Source: JBDTSW01 sp963807385
GTDB taxonomy: Bacteria > Actinomycetota > Thermoleophilia > Solirubrobacterales > 70-9
Length of the DNA: 64,000 nt
Direction of reading: 5' to 3'
Assembly (NCBI GenBank): GCA_963807385.1
Contig: CAWEBQ010000002.1
Location: forward strand, 682,001 to 746,000
Part shown: positions 8,808 through 17,547 of the stretch, piece after piece
Layout: every line of letters starts with the position of its first letter
How positions within the stretch are numbered: the stretch's first letter is position 1
Position numbers and translations under genes: made by a program
Notes under the pieces: generated by a model
Seen by the model: the letters and a program-made list of their open reading frames with translations, nothing else
The model's database searches: none
What the model was told of the DNA's origin: nothing

Positions 8808-9355
8808 GACGCCTCCCCTGCCAGTCCGTCGAGCGCGGCCGCCGGGGCAGCGCCGCGCGCGATCGGAGCGAACGAGTGCGCCGGGCGGGTATGGCTCGCA
8901 TGGCAGATCGCCACCGCGAGCGCGTCGGCGGCGTGGTCGGACTCAGGGGGGGTCGGGAGGCCGAGCAGGGCGCCGACCATCTGCTGCACCTGCGCCTTCA
9001 CCGCGCCACCGGATCCGCAGACGGACATCTTCACGGCCTGCGGCGTGTAGTCATGTGTAGGTACCCCGGCCTGGGCGGCGGCGAGCATCGAGACGCCTCG
9101 CGCCTGCCCGACCGCAATCGCCGACCTGATGTTGCGCCCGAAGTAGAGGCTCTCCAAAGCAACCGCCACCGGCTCGTGCCACCGGATCAGCTCGGACAGC
9201 GATTCATGGATGCGCGCGAGGCGATCCCCTGCCGAGGCTGAGGCCGGAGCCTCGATGACCCCGCCGTCGATGGCGCTCATGCGCCCGCCCGCGACGCGGA
9301 CGACGCCGAAGCCGGTGCTGGCCAACCCTGGGTCGATACCCATGACGACGATCAT
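8804..9355 (-). CDS. ruvC: Crossover junction endodeoxyribonuclease RuvC
   Basis: RuvC cuts Holliday junctions symmetrically. The RNase H-like active-site residues are in place: D in MGIDPGLASTGFG, E in ALESLYFGRN, and the C-terminal D pair in SDHAADALAVAICH. Length is 183 residues from the ATG at 9355; MGIDPG at 9343 is an alternative start four codons in. The ruvCAB operon resolves recombination intermediates made by RecA and by the RecJ and RecO proteins also encoded in this window. Confidence 0.94.
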   Translation of the reverse strand: MIVVMGIDPGLASTGFGVVRVAGGRMSAIDGGVIEAPASASAGDRLARIHESLSELIRWHEPVAVALESLYFGRNIRSAIAVGQARGVSMLAAAQAGVPTHDYTPQAVKMSVCGSGGAVKAQVQQMVGALLGLPTPPESDHAADALAVAICHASHTRPAHSFAPIARGAAPAAALDGLAGEAS

Positions 9356-9399
9356 GGGGACTGATTCTGGGACCGGGCTCGGATGCCTCTTTCGGCGCC

Positions 9400-9966
9400 C
9401 TAGTTCGGGTTGTACGGGATCCGGATCAGGCCGCACATGAGCTTGCCATCCGCTCCCCCGCGGGTGTCCTTCACGATCAGCTTCCACGAGCCGGCGGGGA
9501 TGGGGCTCGTGAAGACCGCGAGCGGTTCACGCGGGGTGTAGGTCCCGACGTAGGGGGCGGAAGCCGCGGAGATGTCGTCCGAGCTGATGTCCCGAAAATG
9601 CGTGTACGAGGCCGAGGTGGGCTCGTTGTCCCGGCACGGCCCGGTGCCGAGGTTCTCGCCACGGGTGTCGCGGCGGCTCAACTCGACCACGCTGCCGTTC
9701 GGGCCCTTCACCAAGACCTCGAGCTGCTGGGTGCGCTCGTGGCGGACGCGCAGCCCCACGCTCACCCCGCCGGAGTTCGCGACCTGGGGCCCCGGGAAGC
9801 TCATCTTGGCCGCGCCCTGGCCGTTCGGAATGGCGATCGGGTCGTTCTCGTAGAGGTAGACGATGCCCGTCAGCCCGGCCGGCGCACCCGCGGCGAAGAT
9901 TCCGGCCACCGCCGTGGCCAGCGCAACGGCCGCACCCACCACCAGCCGCCGCCCATCCCAACTCAT
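9400..9966 (-). CDS. Exported protein with a P-domain-like fold
   Basis: The N-terminus is a signal peptide (RRLVVGAAVALATAVAGIFAAG). The body of about 150 residues looks like the jelly-roll proprotein-convertase P domain: paired strands such as GLRVRHERTQQLEVLVKGPNG and the C-terminal GSWKLIVKDTRGGADGKL. Such domains usually sit beside a protease, but here the domain is alone, so the role is unknown. Two Cys may form a disulfide. The start at 9966 is supported by TAGGCT 7 nt upstream; a TTG at 10002 would skip this promoter. It is encoded between yebC and ruvC. Confidence 0.6.
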   Translation of the reverse strand: MSWDGRRLVVGAAVALATAVAGIFAAGAPAGLTGIVYLYENDPIAIPNGQGAAKMSFPGPQVANSGGVSVGLRVRHERTQQLEVLVKGPNGSVVELSRRDTRGENLGTGPCRDNEPTSASYTHFRDISSDDISAASAPYVGTYTPREPLAVFTSPIPAGSWKLIVKDTRGGADGKLMCGLIRIPYNPN

Positions 9967-9998
9967 CGCGGCAAGCCTACGGCCTACGCGAGCGCGAG

Positions 9999-10754
9999 TC
10001 AAGCGGTGGCGTCCTCCTCGAGGAGCGCCTCGGGGATATCGAAGTTCGCGTGCACGGCGTCGACGTCGTCGTGGTCGTCGAGCGTGTCAATCAAGCGCAT
10101 GAGGGCCCGTGCCTCGGCCGGCTCGTCGATGGCGACGACGCTGCTCGGCTCCATCACGAGCTCCGCCGAGGAGACGTCCACGCCGGCGTCTGCCAGCGCC
10201 GTACGAACGGCGGCGAGGTCCTCGGCCGCGGTCAGCGCCCGGAGCTCCTCGCCATCGGCCCGCACGTCCTCAGCCCCGGCGTCGATCGCGACGAGCAGGT
10301 CGTCCTCGGAGTAGCGCAAGCCGTCCACGGTGATCGCGCCCTTCTTGGAGAACTGCCAGGCGACGGATCCGGGTTCGCCGAGGCTGCCGCCGTTCTTGTC
10401 GAAGGCGTTGCGGACCTCCGAGCCCGTCCGGTTGCGGTTGTCGGTGAGCGTGTCGACCAGAACCGCGACGCCGCCGGCCCCGTAGCCCTCGTAGACCACC
10501 CGCTCGATCTCGTCCCCGGCGCCGGCGGCGCCGGTCCCCTTGTCGATGGCCCGTTGGATGTTGTCCTTGGGCATCGAATAGCCGCGCGCCTTCTCGATGG
10601 CGGCGGCGAGCGTGTAGTTGGACTCGGGGTCTCCCCCGCCCTCGCGCGCAGCGACCTGAATCGCCCGCGCGAGCTTCGTGAACAGCTGACCGCGCTTGGC
10701 GTCGGTCGCCGCCTTGCGGTGCTTGATTGAGGACCACTTCGAGTGCCCGGACAT
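9999..10754 (-). CDS. yebC: YebC/PmpR family protein (TACO1 type)
   Basis: The N-terminal signature MSGHSKWSSIKHRKAATDAK, the central NRNRTGSEVRNAF segment and the 251-residue length are typical of YebC. The family was long described as transcriptional regulators; recent work on relatives links it to helping ribosomes through proline-rich stretches. Leaderless start: TAAGAT lies 8 nt before the ATG. It sits at the head of the yebC-ruvCAB block, as in other actinobacteria. Confidence 0.92.
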   Translation of the reverse strand: MSGHSKWSSIKHRKAATDAKRGQLFTKLARAIQVAAREGGGDPESNYTLAAAIEKARGYSMPKDNIQRAIDKGTGAAGAGDEIERVVYEGYGAGGVAVLVDTLTDNRNRTGSEVRNAFDKNGGSLGEPGSVAWQFSKKGAITVDGLRYSEDDLLVAIDAGAEDVRADGEELRALTAAEDLAAVRTALADAGVDVSSAELVMEPSSVVAIDEPAEARALMRLIDTLDDHDDVDAVHANFDIPEALLEEDATA

Positions 10755-10820
10755 GGCCCTCGATCTTACGGCGAGCGGACGCCGCCCCGGCGCACCGGGA
10801 CGGCGCTGGCGTGCTGCTGG

Positions 10821-11192
10821 CTAAAGGTGGCCGGCCTGGACCGTCTTGGTGACGTCGCCCTCACACTGACTGGTCGGCTTTACCTTCGCGAAGTACTTGC
10901 CGCCCTCGAACGCGCGGGCCCACTGGTAGCGATCCCCGTTCTGGGTGGCGCGATCGCTGGCGACCTTCTCGGAGCTACCGTTGTTCTTCACCTTGAAGAT
11001 CAGCACCTTGCGCTGGTTCGCGCACTTGTTCTCGTTGGGGCTCTTCACCTCGCCCTCGACCAGGCCGCCGCCACCCTGAATCGTCAACTTCGTGTCGGCC
11101 TGACCGCGAGCCCCGGCCTCCCCGGACGCCAGTCCGATTGCCACGACCGCCGCCAGAGCAGTCCCGCCAAACAACCTTGCCTTCGCCTGCAT
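10821..11192 (-). CDS. Small exported protein, function unknown
   Basis: 123 residues with a signal peptide (LFGGTALAAVVAIGLASGEAGARG). The mature part has a strand-rich pattern: VEGEVKSPNENKCANQRKVLIFK, then KYFAKVKPTSQCEGDVTK, with two Cys likely to pair. The ATG at 11192 follows AAAGGA at good spacing; longer in-frame starts lie upstream but have no such site. The same layout (repeat of V-x-S-P..C..R.. then a C near the end) recurs in the broken gene at 49120-49598, so the two are probably paralogs. Role unknown. Confidence 0.65.
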   Translation of the reverse strand: MQAKARLFGGTALAAVVAIGLASGEAGARGQADTKLTIQGGGGLVEGEVKSPNENKCANQRKVLIFKVKNNGSSEKVASDRATQNGDRYQWARAFEGGKYFAKVKPTSQCEGDVTKTVQAGHL

Positions 11193-11370
11193 TCGCGATT
11201 CCTTTCGTCGTTCCCCGAATTTGCCCGACCCTACACGGAGACCGAGCCAGGTGCGACTACCTTCGCTCGAAGGCGCCGGAGTCGCAGCCGGTGGCCGGGC
11301 GCGGCTTTCCGCGCTGGTCCAGCTTGGGGCGCTCGCTCGCGAAGCCCATGATCCAGATGTTACGGCGGTG

Positions 11371-12635
11371 CTACGGGTCGCCGGCCTTGCGCTCGAAGGC
11401 ACCGGCGTCGCAGTTGGCCGGGTTGGCCGGACGGTTTCGACCTCGCTGGTCGCCGGTCGGACAGCCAATCGCGCCGAGGTTGATCGCCGGGCTACCTTCC
11501 ATCAGCGCCACCGTCTGCGTCGGTCCACCGTTGGCCGCCAGAGCCCCGACAAGCGGGGTCGTAGTCAGGGCCGGGAACACCGCGAAGTTACAGTCGGGGT
11601 TGCTGCCGGTCGAATCGACGAGGGTGCCGCCCCCGCCGGCGAAGTCACCGTGGCAGGCAGGGCCAGTGCCGCCCTGCCCGATCGTGTTCAGGGCGATCAG
11701 CGAGTCCGTCACCTCGAAGACTGCGCCGCTGTGCTGGTGGATGCCGCCGGCCACGGCGACCCCGACATTGTCGCTGTTCGCCTGGTTGTGCGCGACGGTC
11801 GTGTTGTCGAGGCTGACGGTCGCGCCGTTGTCGGCCATGATCCCCCCGCCTCGGCGCTGGCATCGTTGCCGGCAACGGTCGAGTTGACGAGCGTGAGCGA
11901 AGGGTCCGACCCCGGGTGGGGAGCGCCGTCCGCGAGGATGCCGCCCCCTTTTGAGGCGGAGTTGCCGGAGATCGTCGACGCACGAATGGCGGTGACCGCC
12001 TCTGGGTCTTGGGAGCGAAGATCGAGGCCGCCGCCCTCGGACGCGTTGTTCCGAGAGATCGTGCTTTCCCTGATCACGAGCGCGCCCGCGAACGACTCCA
12101 CGCCGCCCCCCAGCGCAGCCTCGTTTCGCTTGACGACGACCTGGTCGAGCACGATCCTGTCGCCGAACGCAAGGATGGCTCCGCCGAAGCTCAGGTCGCC
12201 CGGAGCGGTGCAGTTGAAGGGATTAGCGCCCGGGTCCCCCCCCTTTAGCGTCAGTCGCTCGACGCGAACCGAGCCGATCGTGCTGATCCCGCAACCGTTC
12301 GAGATGACGCGGTCGATCCCGTTGGCGTCGATCCTTGTCCGGCGGGCTCCCTTGCCGCGCAGATCGATCGGCGTGAAGAGGTCCAGATCCCCGGTCTCGA
12401 AGACCGGGATCCCGGGCGAGCCGCCGGGGATCTCCAGCTTGTAGGTCCCCGCCCCGAGCACGACCTGGTCGCGCCCCTCGCGTCCGTTGGCGGCTCGGAC
12501 GGCCTCCCGCAACGAACAGTCGGCGGGCTTGCACTCGTTCGGAGGAGCGGGGTCGTCGAAGCGCGTGGGCTTGAAGACATCCGCCGATGCGGTTCCGCTG
12601 AAGGCGCCTCCAAGCGCCAACACCAGAGCCAGCAT
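11371..12635 (-). pseudogene. CSLREA-domain parallel beta-helix exported protein, one frameshift
   Basis: A signal peptide (MLALVLALGGAFSGTASA) is followed by the CSLREAVRAANG motif typical of the N-terminus of surface beta-helix proteins, then many short turns such as ISRNNASEGGGLDLRS. A second frame (11838-11371) carries the rest, ending in GSPAINLGAIGCPTGDQRG and CDAGAFE, the usual C-terminal signature. The frames join at a run of six C (11842-11847 on the plus strand); a seventh would restore one continuous protein of about 420 residues. The ATG at 12635 has GGAGAG 5 nt upstream. Either a sequencing slip, a real lesion, or a phase-variable tract. Confidence 0.75.
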
Positions 12636-12711
12636 CCCCGCTCTCCCCTTCACCTGGCCGATACTAGACCGACTTCCCGCCCGTGTCCACCCTGACGGCG
12701 CGAAGGGACGC

Positions 12712-13815
12712 CTATACCTTGAAGGCGCCGTCCTCCTGGAAGAGCTCCCCGTCGACCTCGATCCTGCCGCCCTGGCGCAGGTCGCAGACAAGGTCGGTAT
12801 GGACCGCCGACTCGTTGGTCCCGCCAGACTCCGGGTATGCGGCTCCGACCGCCATATGGACGGTGCCGCCGATCTTCTCGTCGAGCAGGACGTCGCGGGT
12901 GCCGCGATCGATCCCGTAGTTGGTGCCGATCCCGAGCTCGCCCAGCCGCCGGGCCCCCTCGTCGGTGTCGAGCAGCTTGATCAGGTAGTCCTCGTTGCGC
13001 TCCGCCGAGGCGTCGACGATCTTGCCGGACTCGAATTTGAAGCGGACGCCCGTGACCTCGCGCCCCCCGATCACGGCGGGCAGGTGAAAGCTCACCTCTC
13101 CCTCCACCGAGTCCTCGATCGGGCCGGTGAAGAACTCGCCGTCGGGCATATTGTGCTCGCCGTCGCAGGGGATGAACGTGCGCCCCTCGACGCCGAGGCG
13201 GATGTCGGTGCCCTCGGCGGTCACGTGCACCTCGCTGTGCCCCTGGATCCATTCGGCGAGACGGTGACACTCCTCCGAGGCGCGCCTCCAGGCGCCCAGT
13301 GGATCGTCATCGGTCGCCAGGCAGGCGCCGAAGTAGAAGTCCTCGAACTCCCGCAGGCTCATCTCCGCATCGGAGGCGTAGCCGTTGGTCGGAAAGAGCG
13401 TGTACACCCAGCGATGGCTTCCCTCGGCAGCACGGCGCATCGTGGTCTCCATCAGATGCCGCGTCGCACCCTGGCGCTTGGTCTGGCGTGACGGATCCAC
13501 CTGCGAGAGCTGGCGAGTGTTGGTGTCGGCCCCGATCGCGATCCGGCAGTCGGCCTCCTCGGCGGCCCACTCGGCGACAGGCGAGACCCACTCGAGCTGG
13601 GCGTCGGAGGCGAGCTTGTAGTAGGCGGCGGGCTGGCCCTCGAAGGCCATGGCGACGATCGGGTTGCCGCCCGCGGCGAGCACCTCCTCATAGACGGCCG
13701 CGATCAGGGGCTCGGCGGCAGTCGAGCCCTCGATCACGCAGGTCTCACCCTGGCTCACCTTGGTCGAGTACTGGACGAGGATCTGGGCGAGGTTCGTGAC
13801 GCGTGGATCCCTCAA
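12712..13815 (-). CDS. M29 family aminopeptidase
   Basis: A 367-residue metallopeptidase of the thermophilic aminopeptidase (AmpS/PepS) family, which removes N-terminal residues using two metal ions. Recognisable segments: VSQGETCVIEG, EGTDIRLGVEGR, MPDGEFFTGPIEDS (metal ligand Glu region), GIGTNYGIDR and HMAVGAAYPESGG. The start is TTG: its TTGA overlaps the pdxT stop and GGAAGGAG lies upstream at good spacing. It is third in the pdxS-pdxT operon; no direct link to vitamin B6 is known, so the association may only be transcriptional. Confidence 0.85.
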   Translation of the reverse strand: MRDPRVTNLAQILVQYSTKVSQGETCVIEGSTAAEPLIAAVYEEVLAAGGNPIVAMAFEGQPAAYYKLASDAQLEWVSPVAEWAAEEADCRIAIGADTNTRQLSQVDPSRQTKRQGATRHLMETTMRRAAEGSHRWVYTLFPTNGYASDAEMSLREFEDFYFGACLATDDDPLGAWRRASEECHRLAEWIQGHSEVHVTAEGTDIRLGVEGRTFIPCDGEHNMPDGEFFTGPIEDSVEGEVSFHLPAVIGGREVTGVRFKFESGKIVDASAERNEDYLIKLLDTDEGARRLGELGIGTNYGIDRGTRDVLLDEKIGGTVHMAVGAAYPESGGTNESAVHTDLVCDLRQGGRIEVDGELFQEDGAFKV

Positions 13816-14453
13816 CTGCGCTCCTTCCCCCGCATCGGTTCCCGCGAATCTAGCCGGGTGGCACTTGCGAGCGCCATCAGCAGCGCGTGAATGCGCGGAT
13901 CATCGGCGAGCTCCGGGTGAAACGAGCATGCGAGGACGTTGCCGTCGCGGACGGCGACGGCATGCCCCTCGTGCTCGGCCAGGACCTCGACCCCGGGGCC
14001 GTGCGACTCCACCCACGGCGCGCGGATGAAGACGGCGCACAGCGGCTCCGGTCCGATGCCTTCGACCGACAGGTCGGCCTCGAAGCTCGCGAGCTGGCGC
14101 CCGTAGGCGTTGCGCCGGACGGTCGCGTCGAGGAAGCCGAGGTGTTCGCGGCCACACAGGATCATCCCCGCGCATGTCCCGAGGAGGGGGCGCCCGGCCT
14201 CGACGTGGGCGCGGATCGCGGGCTCGAGCGCGTCGCGCTCGATCGCCTTCGCGATGGTCGTCGACTCGCCGCCGGGCAGGACCAGCGCGTCGAGGGCGGC
14301 GATCACCTCCGGCGTTCGGACCTCAACGGCCTCGGCGCCCAACTCCCGGAGCATGCTCGCGTGGGCAGCGAAGTCGCCCTGGCTGGCCAGCACGCCCACC
14401 CGCAGCGGCGTCTCCCCCATCCTCGGGGCTGGCGCTGCCGGGGTGCCCGCCAT
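13812..14453 (-). CDS. pdxT: Pyridoxal 5'-phosphate synthase glutaminase subunit PdxT
   Basis: PdxT releases ammonia from glutamine and channels it to PdxS. The triad is present: nucleophile Cys in LLGTCAGMI, and His-x-Glu in FHPELADD near the C-terminus; LPGGESTT is the family's oxyanion/partner motif. Length is 213 residues. The ATG overlaps the pdxS stop as TAATG, giving tight coupling of the two subunits. Confidence 0.94.
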   Translation of the reverse strand: MAGTPAAPAPRMGETPLRVGVLASQGDFAAHASMLRELGAEAVEVRTPEVIAALDALVLPGGESTTIAKAIERDALEPAIRAHVEAGRPLLGTCAGMILCGREHLGFLDATVRRNAYGRQLASFEADLSVEGIGPEPLCAVFIRAPWVESHGPGVEVLAEHEGHAVAVRDGNVLACSFHPELADDPRIHALLMALASATRLDSREPMRGKERS

Positions 14454-15340
14454 TACGACCCGCGGTGCTGGAGCAGCTCACCGCGCTCGGCGAGCTCCGC
14501 GATGTCGTCGCCTCGCATCGGCTCACCGAGGCCGATCGAGGCCGCCGTGACCCGCTCCGGGTCGTCGGCGTGCGTGGTCGCCTCGACGATGGCGCGCGCG
14601 CGGCGCTCGGGGTCGGATGACTTGAAGATGCCCGAGCCGACGAAGTTGCCCTCCGCCCCGAGCTGCATGGTGAGCGCCGCGTCGGCGGGGGTCGCGATGC
14701 CGCCGGCGCAGAACATCGGGACCGGCAGCCAGCCGAGCCCGGCGACCTCGCGCACGACCTCGAGCGGCGCCCGCAGCTCCTTGGCCTCGGCGGCGAGCTC
14801 CTCGGTGGGAAGCGCCTGGAGGCGCTTTATGCCGCCCACGATCTCGCGCAGGTGGCGAACGGCCTCGACGATATTCCCGGTCCCGGCCTCGCCCTTGGAG
14901 CGGATCATCGCCGCACCCTCGCCGATCCGGCGAAGCGCCTCGCCCAGGTTCGTGGCCCCGCAGACGAACGGGACGTCGAAGGCGAGCTTGTCGATGTGGT
15001 GGGCCTCGTCGGCCGGCGTCAGGACCTCGGACTCGTCGATGTAGTCAACCTCGAGGGACTGCAGGATCTGGGCCTCAGCGAAGTGTCCGATCCGGGCCTT
15101 CGCCATCACCGGGATGGTCACGGCCTCCTGGATTCCCTTGATCATCGACGGGTCGCTCATCCGGGCGACGCCGCCGTCGCGGCGGATGTCGGCCGGCACG
15201 CGCTCGAGCGCCATCACCCCAACCGCACCGGCGTCCTCGGCGATGCGCGCCTCCTCGGCGGTGACCACGTCCATGATCACCCCGCCCTTCAGCATCTCGG
15301 CGAGGCCGCGCTTGACCCGAAAAGTCGCTCGCTCCGTCAC
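14453..15340 (-). CDS. pdxS: Pyridoxal 5'-phosphate synthase lyase subunit PdxS
   Basis: PdxS builds PLP from ribose 5-phosphate, glyceraldehyde 3-phosphate and ammonia (the deoxyxylulose-independent route). The 295-residue TIM barrel shows KGGVIMDVV with the first catalytic Lys, VMALERVPADIRR, KARIGHFAEAQIL, ESEVLTPADE and the phosphate-binding MQLGAEGNFVGSGIF. The GTG start has TATCCT 7 nt upstream and no Shine-Dalgarno. First gene of pdxS-pdxT-M29 peptidase. Confidence 0.96.
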   Translation of the reverse strand: MTERATFRVKRGLAEMLKGGVIMDVVTAEEARIAEDAGAVGVMALERVPADIRRDGGVARMSDPSMIKGIQEAVTIPVMAKARIGHFAEAQILQSLEVDYIDESEVLTPADEAHHIDKLAFDVPFVCGATNLGEALRRIGEGAAMIRSKGEAGTGNIVEAVRHLREIVGGIKRLQALPTEELAAEAKELRAPLEVVREVAGLGWLPVPMFCAGGIATPADAALTMQLGAEGNFVGSGIFKSSDPERRARAIVEATTHADDPERVTAASIGLGEPMRGDDIAELAERGELLQHRGS

Positions 15341-15362
15341 ACGGACAAGGATACGAGACCCC

Positions 15363-15382
15363 CGGCTCTCGCCGGAGAGCCG
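15363..15382 (-). terminator. Stem-loop after the RpiR-type gene
   Basis: CGGCTCTC-GCCG-GAGAGCCG is a perfect 8-bp stem with a 4-nt loop in the 115-base gap between the RpiR-type gene and pdxS. It may end transcription of the former, but no U-tract follows, so the call is weak. Confidence 0.35.
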
Positions 15383-15455
15383 ACCGGATGGAATCCCAGG
15401 CGACCCTTGGCCGACTTGGCGGAAGCGCGCCCGCGACCCCGCCTCCGAGGTGCCG

Positions 15456-16460
15456 CTACTTCAGCTTGAGGATTCTGATCCGGTCCTTGTAGGCGCCCTT
15501 GTCGCGCGCGTAAACACCATGCGCGAGTGACTGGACGATCGCCAGCAGGCTGGTGTTGGACCGGGTAAAGGATGGGCCGTTGGACGAGTAGTAGAGGGTG
15601 AGGTCGGAGTGCTCGCCGATGTCCGAGAGGGTCGCGTCCGTGATCGACATCGTGGTCGAGCGGCGGTGCTTGGCGAGCTTCATGGCGCGGACCACTATCG
15701 GGTGGCAGCGCCCGGCCGAGAACGCGATCACGAGGCTGTCCTCGTCCACCCTCGACAGGCGGGTGATCGAGTCCTGGCGCGGGCTCGAGATCACCTCGGC
15801 CCGGATGTCGAGCAGCGCCAGAAGGTGGCGGAGGTAGGAGGCGAAGAACGCGAGCTGGTCGAGCCCGACGATCACCACCCGGTGGGCGCCGGCGAGGGCT
15901 GTCACGCATGCCTCGACCTGCTCGCGGGTCAGGCTCCGCACGGTCTCCTCAAGGTTGGCGTGGTCGGCGGCCAGCGAGGCCTCGAAGTCGGAGTGGTCGA
16001 AGTCGAAGAGCGGAGCGCCGCCGCCGGTCGTGCCCTCGCCCTCGCGGCTGCGGTACTCCTCGATCGCTGCCTGCTGGAGCTCGGGGTAGCCCTCGAAGCC
16101 CAGCGCCTGGGAGAAGCGCACGACGGTGGATGACGAGGTGTCGGCGCGGCGCGCCAGCTCCTCGGCGGTCTGGAAGGCCGCCTCGTCGAGGTGGTCGACG
16201 ATGTAGCGGGCGACATCCTTCTGGGACCGGGAGAACTCGTCGAAGCGCTCGGTGATGTACGCGGAGAGCGTCTTTCCGTTAGGTCTGTTCGAGCGCGAGG
16301 TGCGCGTGGCGCGCACGGCGGGCGGTCCGGATTTGGCGGCGGCGGGGCGGGACGTTGTCGCGGTCTTGCTCACGGCGGGATGTTTCGCCTCCGCGACGGG
16401 TTTCCCTTCCGCAGGCTGCAGGGGATCCTGCGCGGGGCCCGCCCAGCGACCGGCTCGCAT
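15456..16460 (-). CDS. RpiR-family transcriptional regulator (HTH plus SIS domain)
   Basis: An N-terminal low-complexity region (about 60 residues, Ala/Lys/Ser/Pro) is followed by the RpiR HTH (RRADTSSSTVVRFSQALGFEGYPELQ) and a sugar-phosphate-binding SIS domain (VIVGLDQLAFFASYLRHLL ... VIAFSAGRCHPIVVRAMKLA). Members repress or activate sugar-phosphate catabolism genes; no such operon is adjacent, so its target is unknown. The ATG at 16460 is used here; GTG 16373 would omit most of the disordered leader and is equally possible. Divergent from the small gene at 16491. Confidence 0.8.
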   Translation of the reverse strand: MRAGRWAGPAQDPLQPAEGKPVAEAKHPAVSKTATTSRPAAAKSGPPAVRATRTSRSNRPNGKTLSAYITERFDEFSRSQKDVARYIVDHLDEAAFQTAEELARRADTSSSTVVRFSQALGFEGYPELQQAAIEEYRSREGEGTTGGGAPLFDFDHSDFEASLAADHANLEETVRSLTREQVEACVTALAGAHRVVIVGLDQLAFFASYLRHLLALLDIRAEVISSPRQDSITRLSRVDEDSLVIAFSAGRCHPIVVRAMKLAKHRRSTTMSITDATLSDIGEHSDLTLYYSSNGPSFTRSNTSLLAIVQSLAHGVYARDKGAYKDRIRILKLK

Positions 16461-16490
16461 CTCCGCGGAATGTGGTTGGATCGGCGTCGG

Positions 16491-16913
16491 ATGGACGCCA
16501 AGGAGGCCCTGCGCCTCACCAACCGGAACATGATCGCGTTCGACCTGGCGCTTGGATCGGGAGCCCTGCTGGCACCTTCGGCGACGCTTCAGCTGCTGGG
16601 ACACGACGAGCCCAGCCCCGACGCCAAGCAGCTCTTTCGCCGCTGCGGTCCCATCTGGCTGACCTTCGCCGCGGCTCACCTGGTCGCCGAGCGCCGGGAC
16701 AACCCCGAGGACTGGTGGGCGCTGGCGTGGCTCCGGGGGACGGAGCTGGCGACCGACATCGTCTGGTCGGCCTCGCCCGCGTTCCGACGGCCCGGCGCCC
16801 GTCAGGGCCTTTGGCTCGCCGGCGCGGGGAACCTGGCGATGGCGCTGGGCTTCGGCTGGCTGGCGCGGGAGCGCTCGAAGCCACGGGGCCTTCGACGCCT
16901 TCGGCGCCGCTAG
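16491..16913 (+). CDS. Small membrane-associated protein, function unknown
   Basis: A 140-residue protein with several moderately hydrophobic helices (LALGSGALLAPSATLQLLG, IWLTFAAAHLVAE, LWLAGAGNLAMALGFGWLA) and an Arg-rich end. I recognise no family. The ATG at 16491 is chosen; ATG 16470 in the same frame is possible and would put the two divergent starts only 10 bases apart. It ends 8 bases before the convergent gene at 16921. Confidence 0.5.
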   Translation: MDAKEALRLTNRNMIAFDLALGSGALLAPSATLQLLGHDEPSPDAKQLFRRCGPIWLTFAAAHLVAERRDNPEDWWALAWLRGTELATDIVWSASPAFRRPGARQGLWLAGAGNLAMALGFGWLARERSKPRGLRRLRRR

Positions 16914-16920
16914 CGCCGCG

Positions 16921-17508
16921 TCAGGGCGCGCCGGTCGGCGGGTTGTTGACGGTCGGTGGGGCGCTTGGGTCCGTCTCGGCCGGCGCCTGCGAGTCGGCCT
17001 CGAGCGCGTCACGTCCGAAGAGCACAACGCTGCACTCCTTGAAGCCGACCTTCGCGGCGAGCTCCCGCCGCTCGAGTTGCGTTGATGCGAGCTCGGCCTG
17101 GGCCTTGCCGTAGGCGAAGGCATCACCCTCCTCGGCCGCCCCCACACCTGCCCGCAAATCCTCGATGCCCGCCTCGCGCGCCTTCAGATAGCGCCCCACC
17201 GCGGTGTCGAGGGCGGCCGGGGGGTCCAGCTCCCGGATCCCGTCGAGCTCGTCGCGCGAGATCGCGAGCAGCTCGCCGGTCGTCTCAGCCGCCTCGGCTG
17301 CGGTTCGCGGCGGCGAGCCCTGAAGCTCCTCGTAGTCGGCGTGCGCCTCGGCGCAGATCTGGTCGGCGCGGGCGAGGTAATCAGCCTCCGAGAGCTCGTC
17401 GTCGGCGAACGGTCCCAGGCCGAAGATGATCGCGACGACGAGCAGGATCCCAACGCCGAGGATGCCGAGGGCGACCCACAGGGTGCGGTTGACGGGCTTG
17501 GGGTCCAT
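16921..17508 (-). CDS. Membrane-anchored extracytoplasmic helical protein
   Basis: One TM helix (residues 10-31, LWVALGILGVGILLVVAIIFGLG) with a short positive N-terminus, then about 130 residues of helical, acidic sequence (SEADYLARADQICAEAHADYEEL) and a Pro/Thr-rich C-terminus. The layout resembles small actinobacterial anchored proteins of unknown function with a conserved ADxxC near the start of the soluble part. Leaderless start: TACGCT lies 10 nt upstream of the ATG. Confidence 0.6.
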   Translation of the reverse strand: MDPKPVNRTLWVALGILGVGILLVVAIIFGLGPFADDELSEADYLARADQICAEAHADYEELQGSPPRTAAEAAETTGELLAISRDELDGIRELDPPAALDTAVGRYLKAREAGIEDLRAGVGAAEEGDAFAYGKAQAELASTQLERRELAAKVGFKECSVVLFGRDALEADSQAPAETDPSAPPTVNNPPTGAP

Positions 17509-17547
17509 CGCGCCCGGCAGCGTAGTGGGCGGGCGGCGCGCCGGCGC

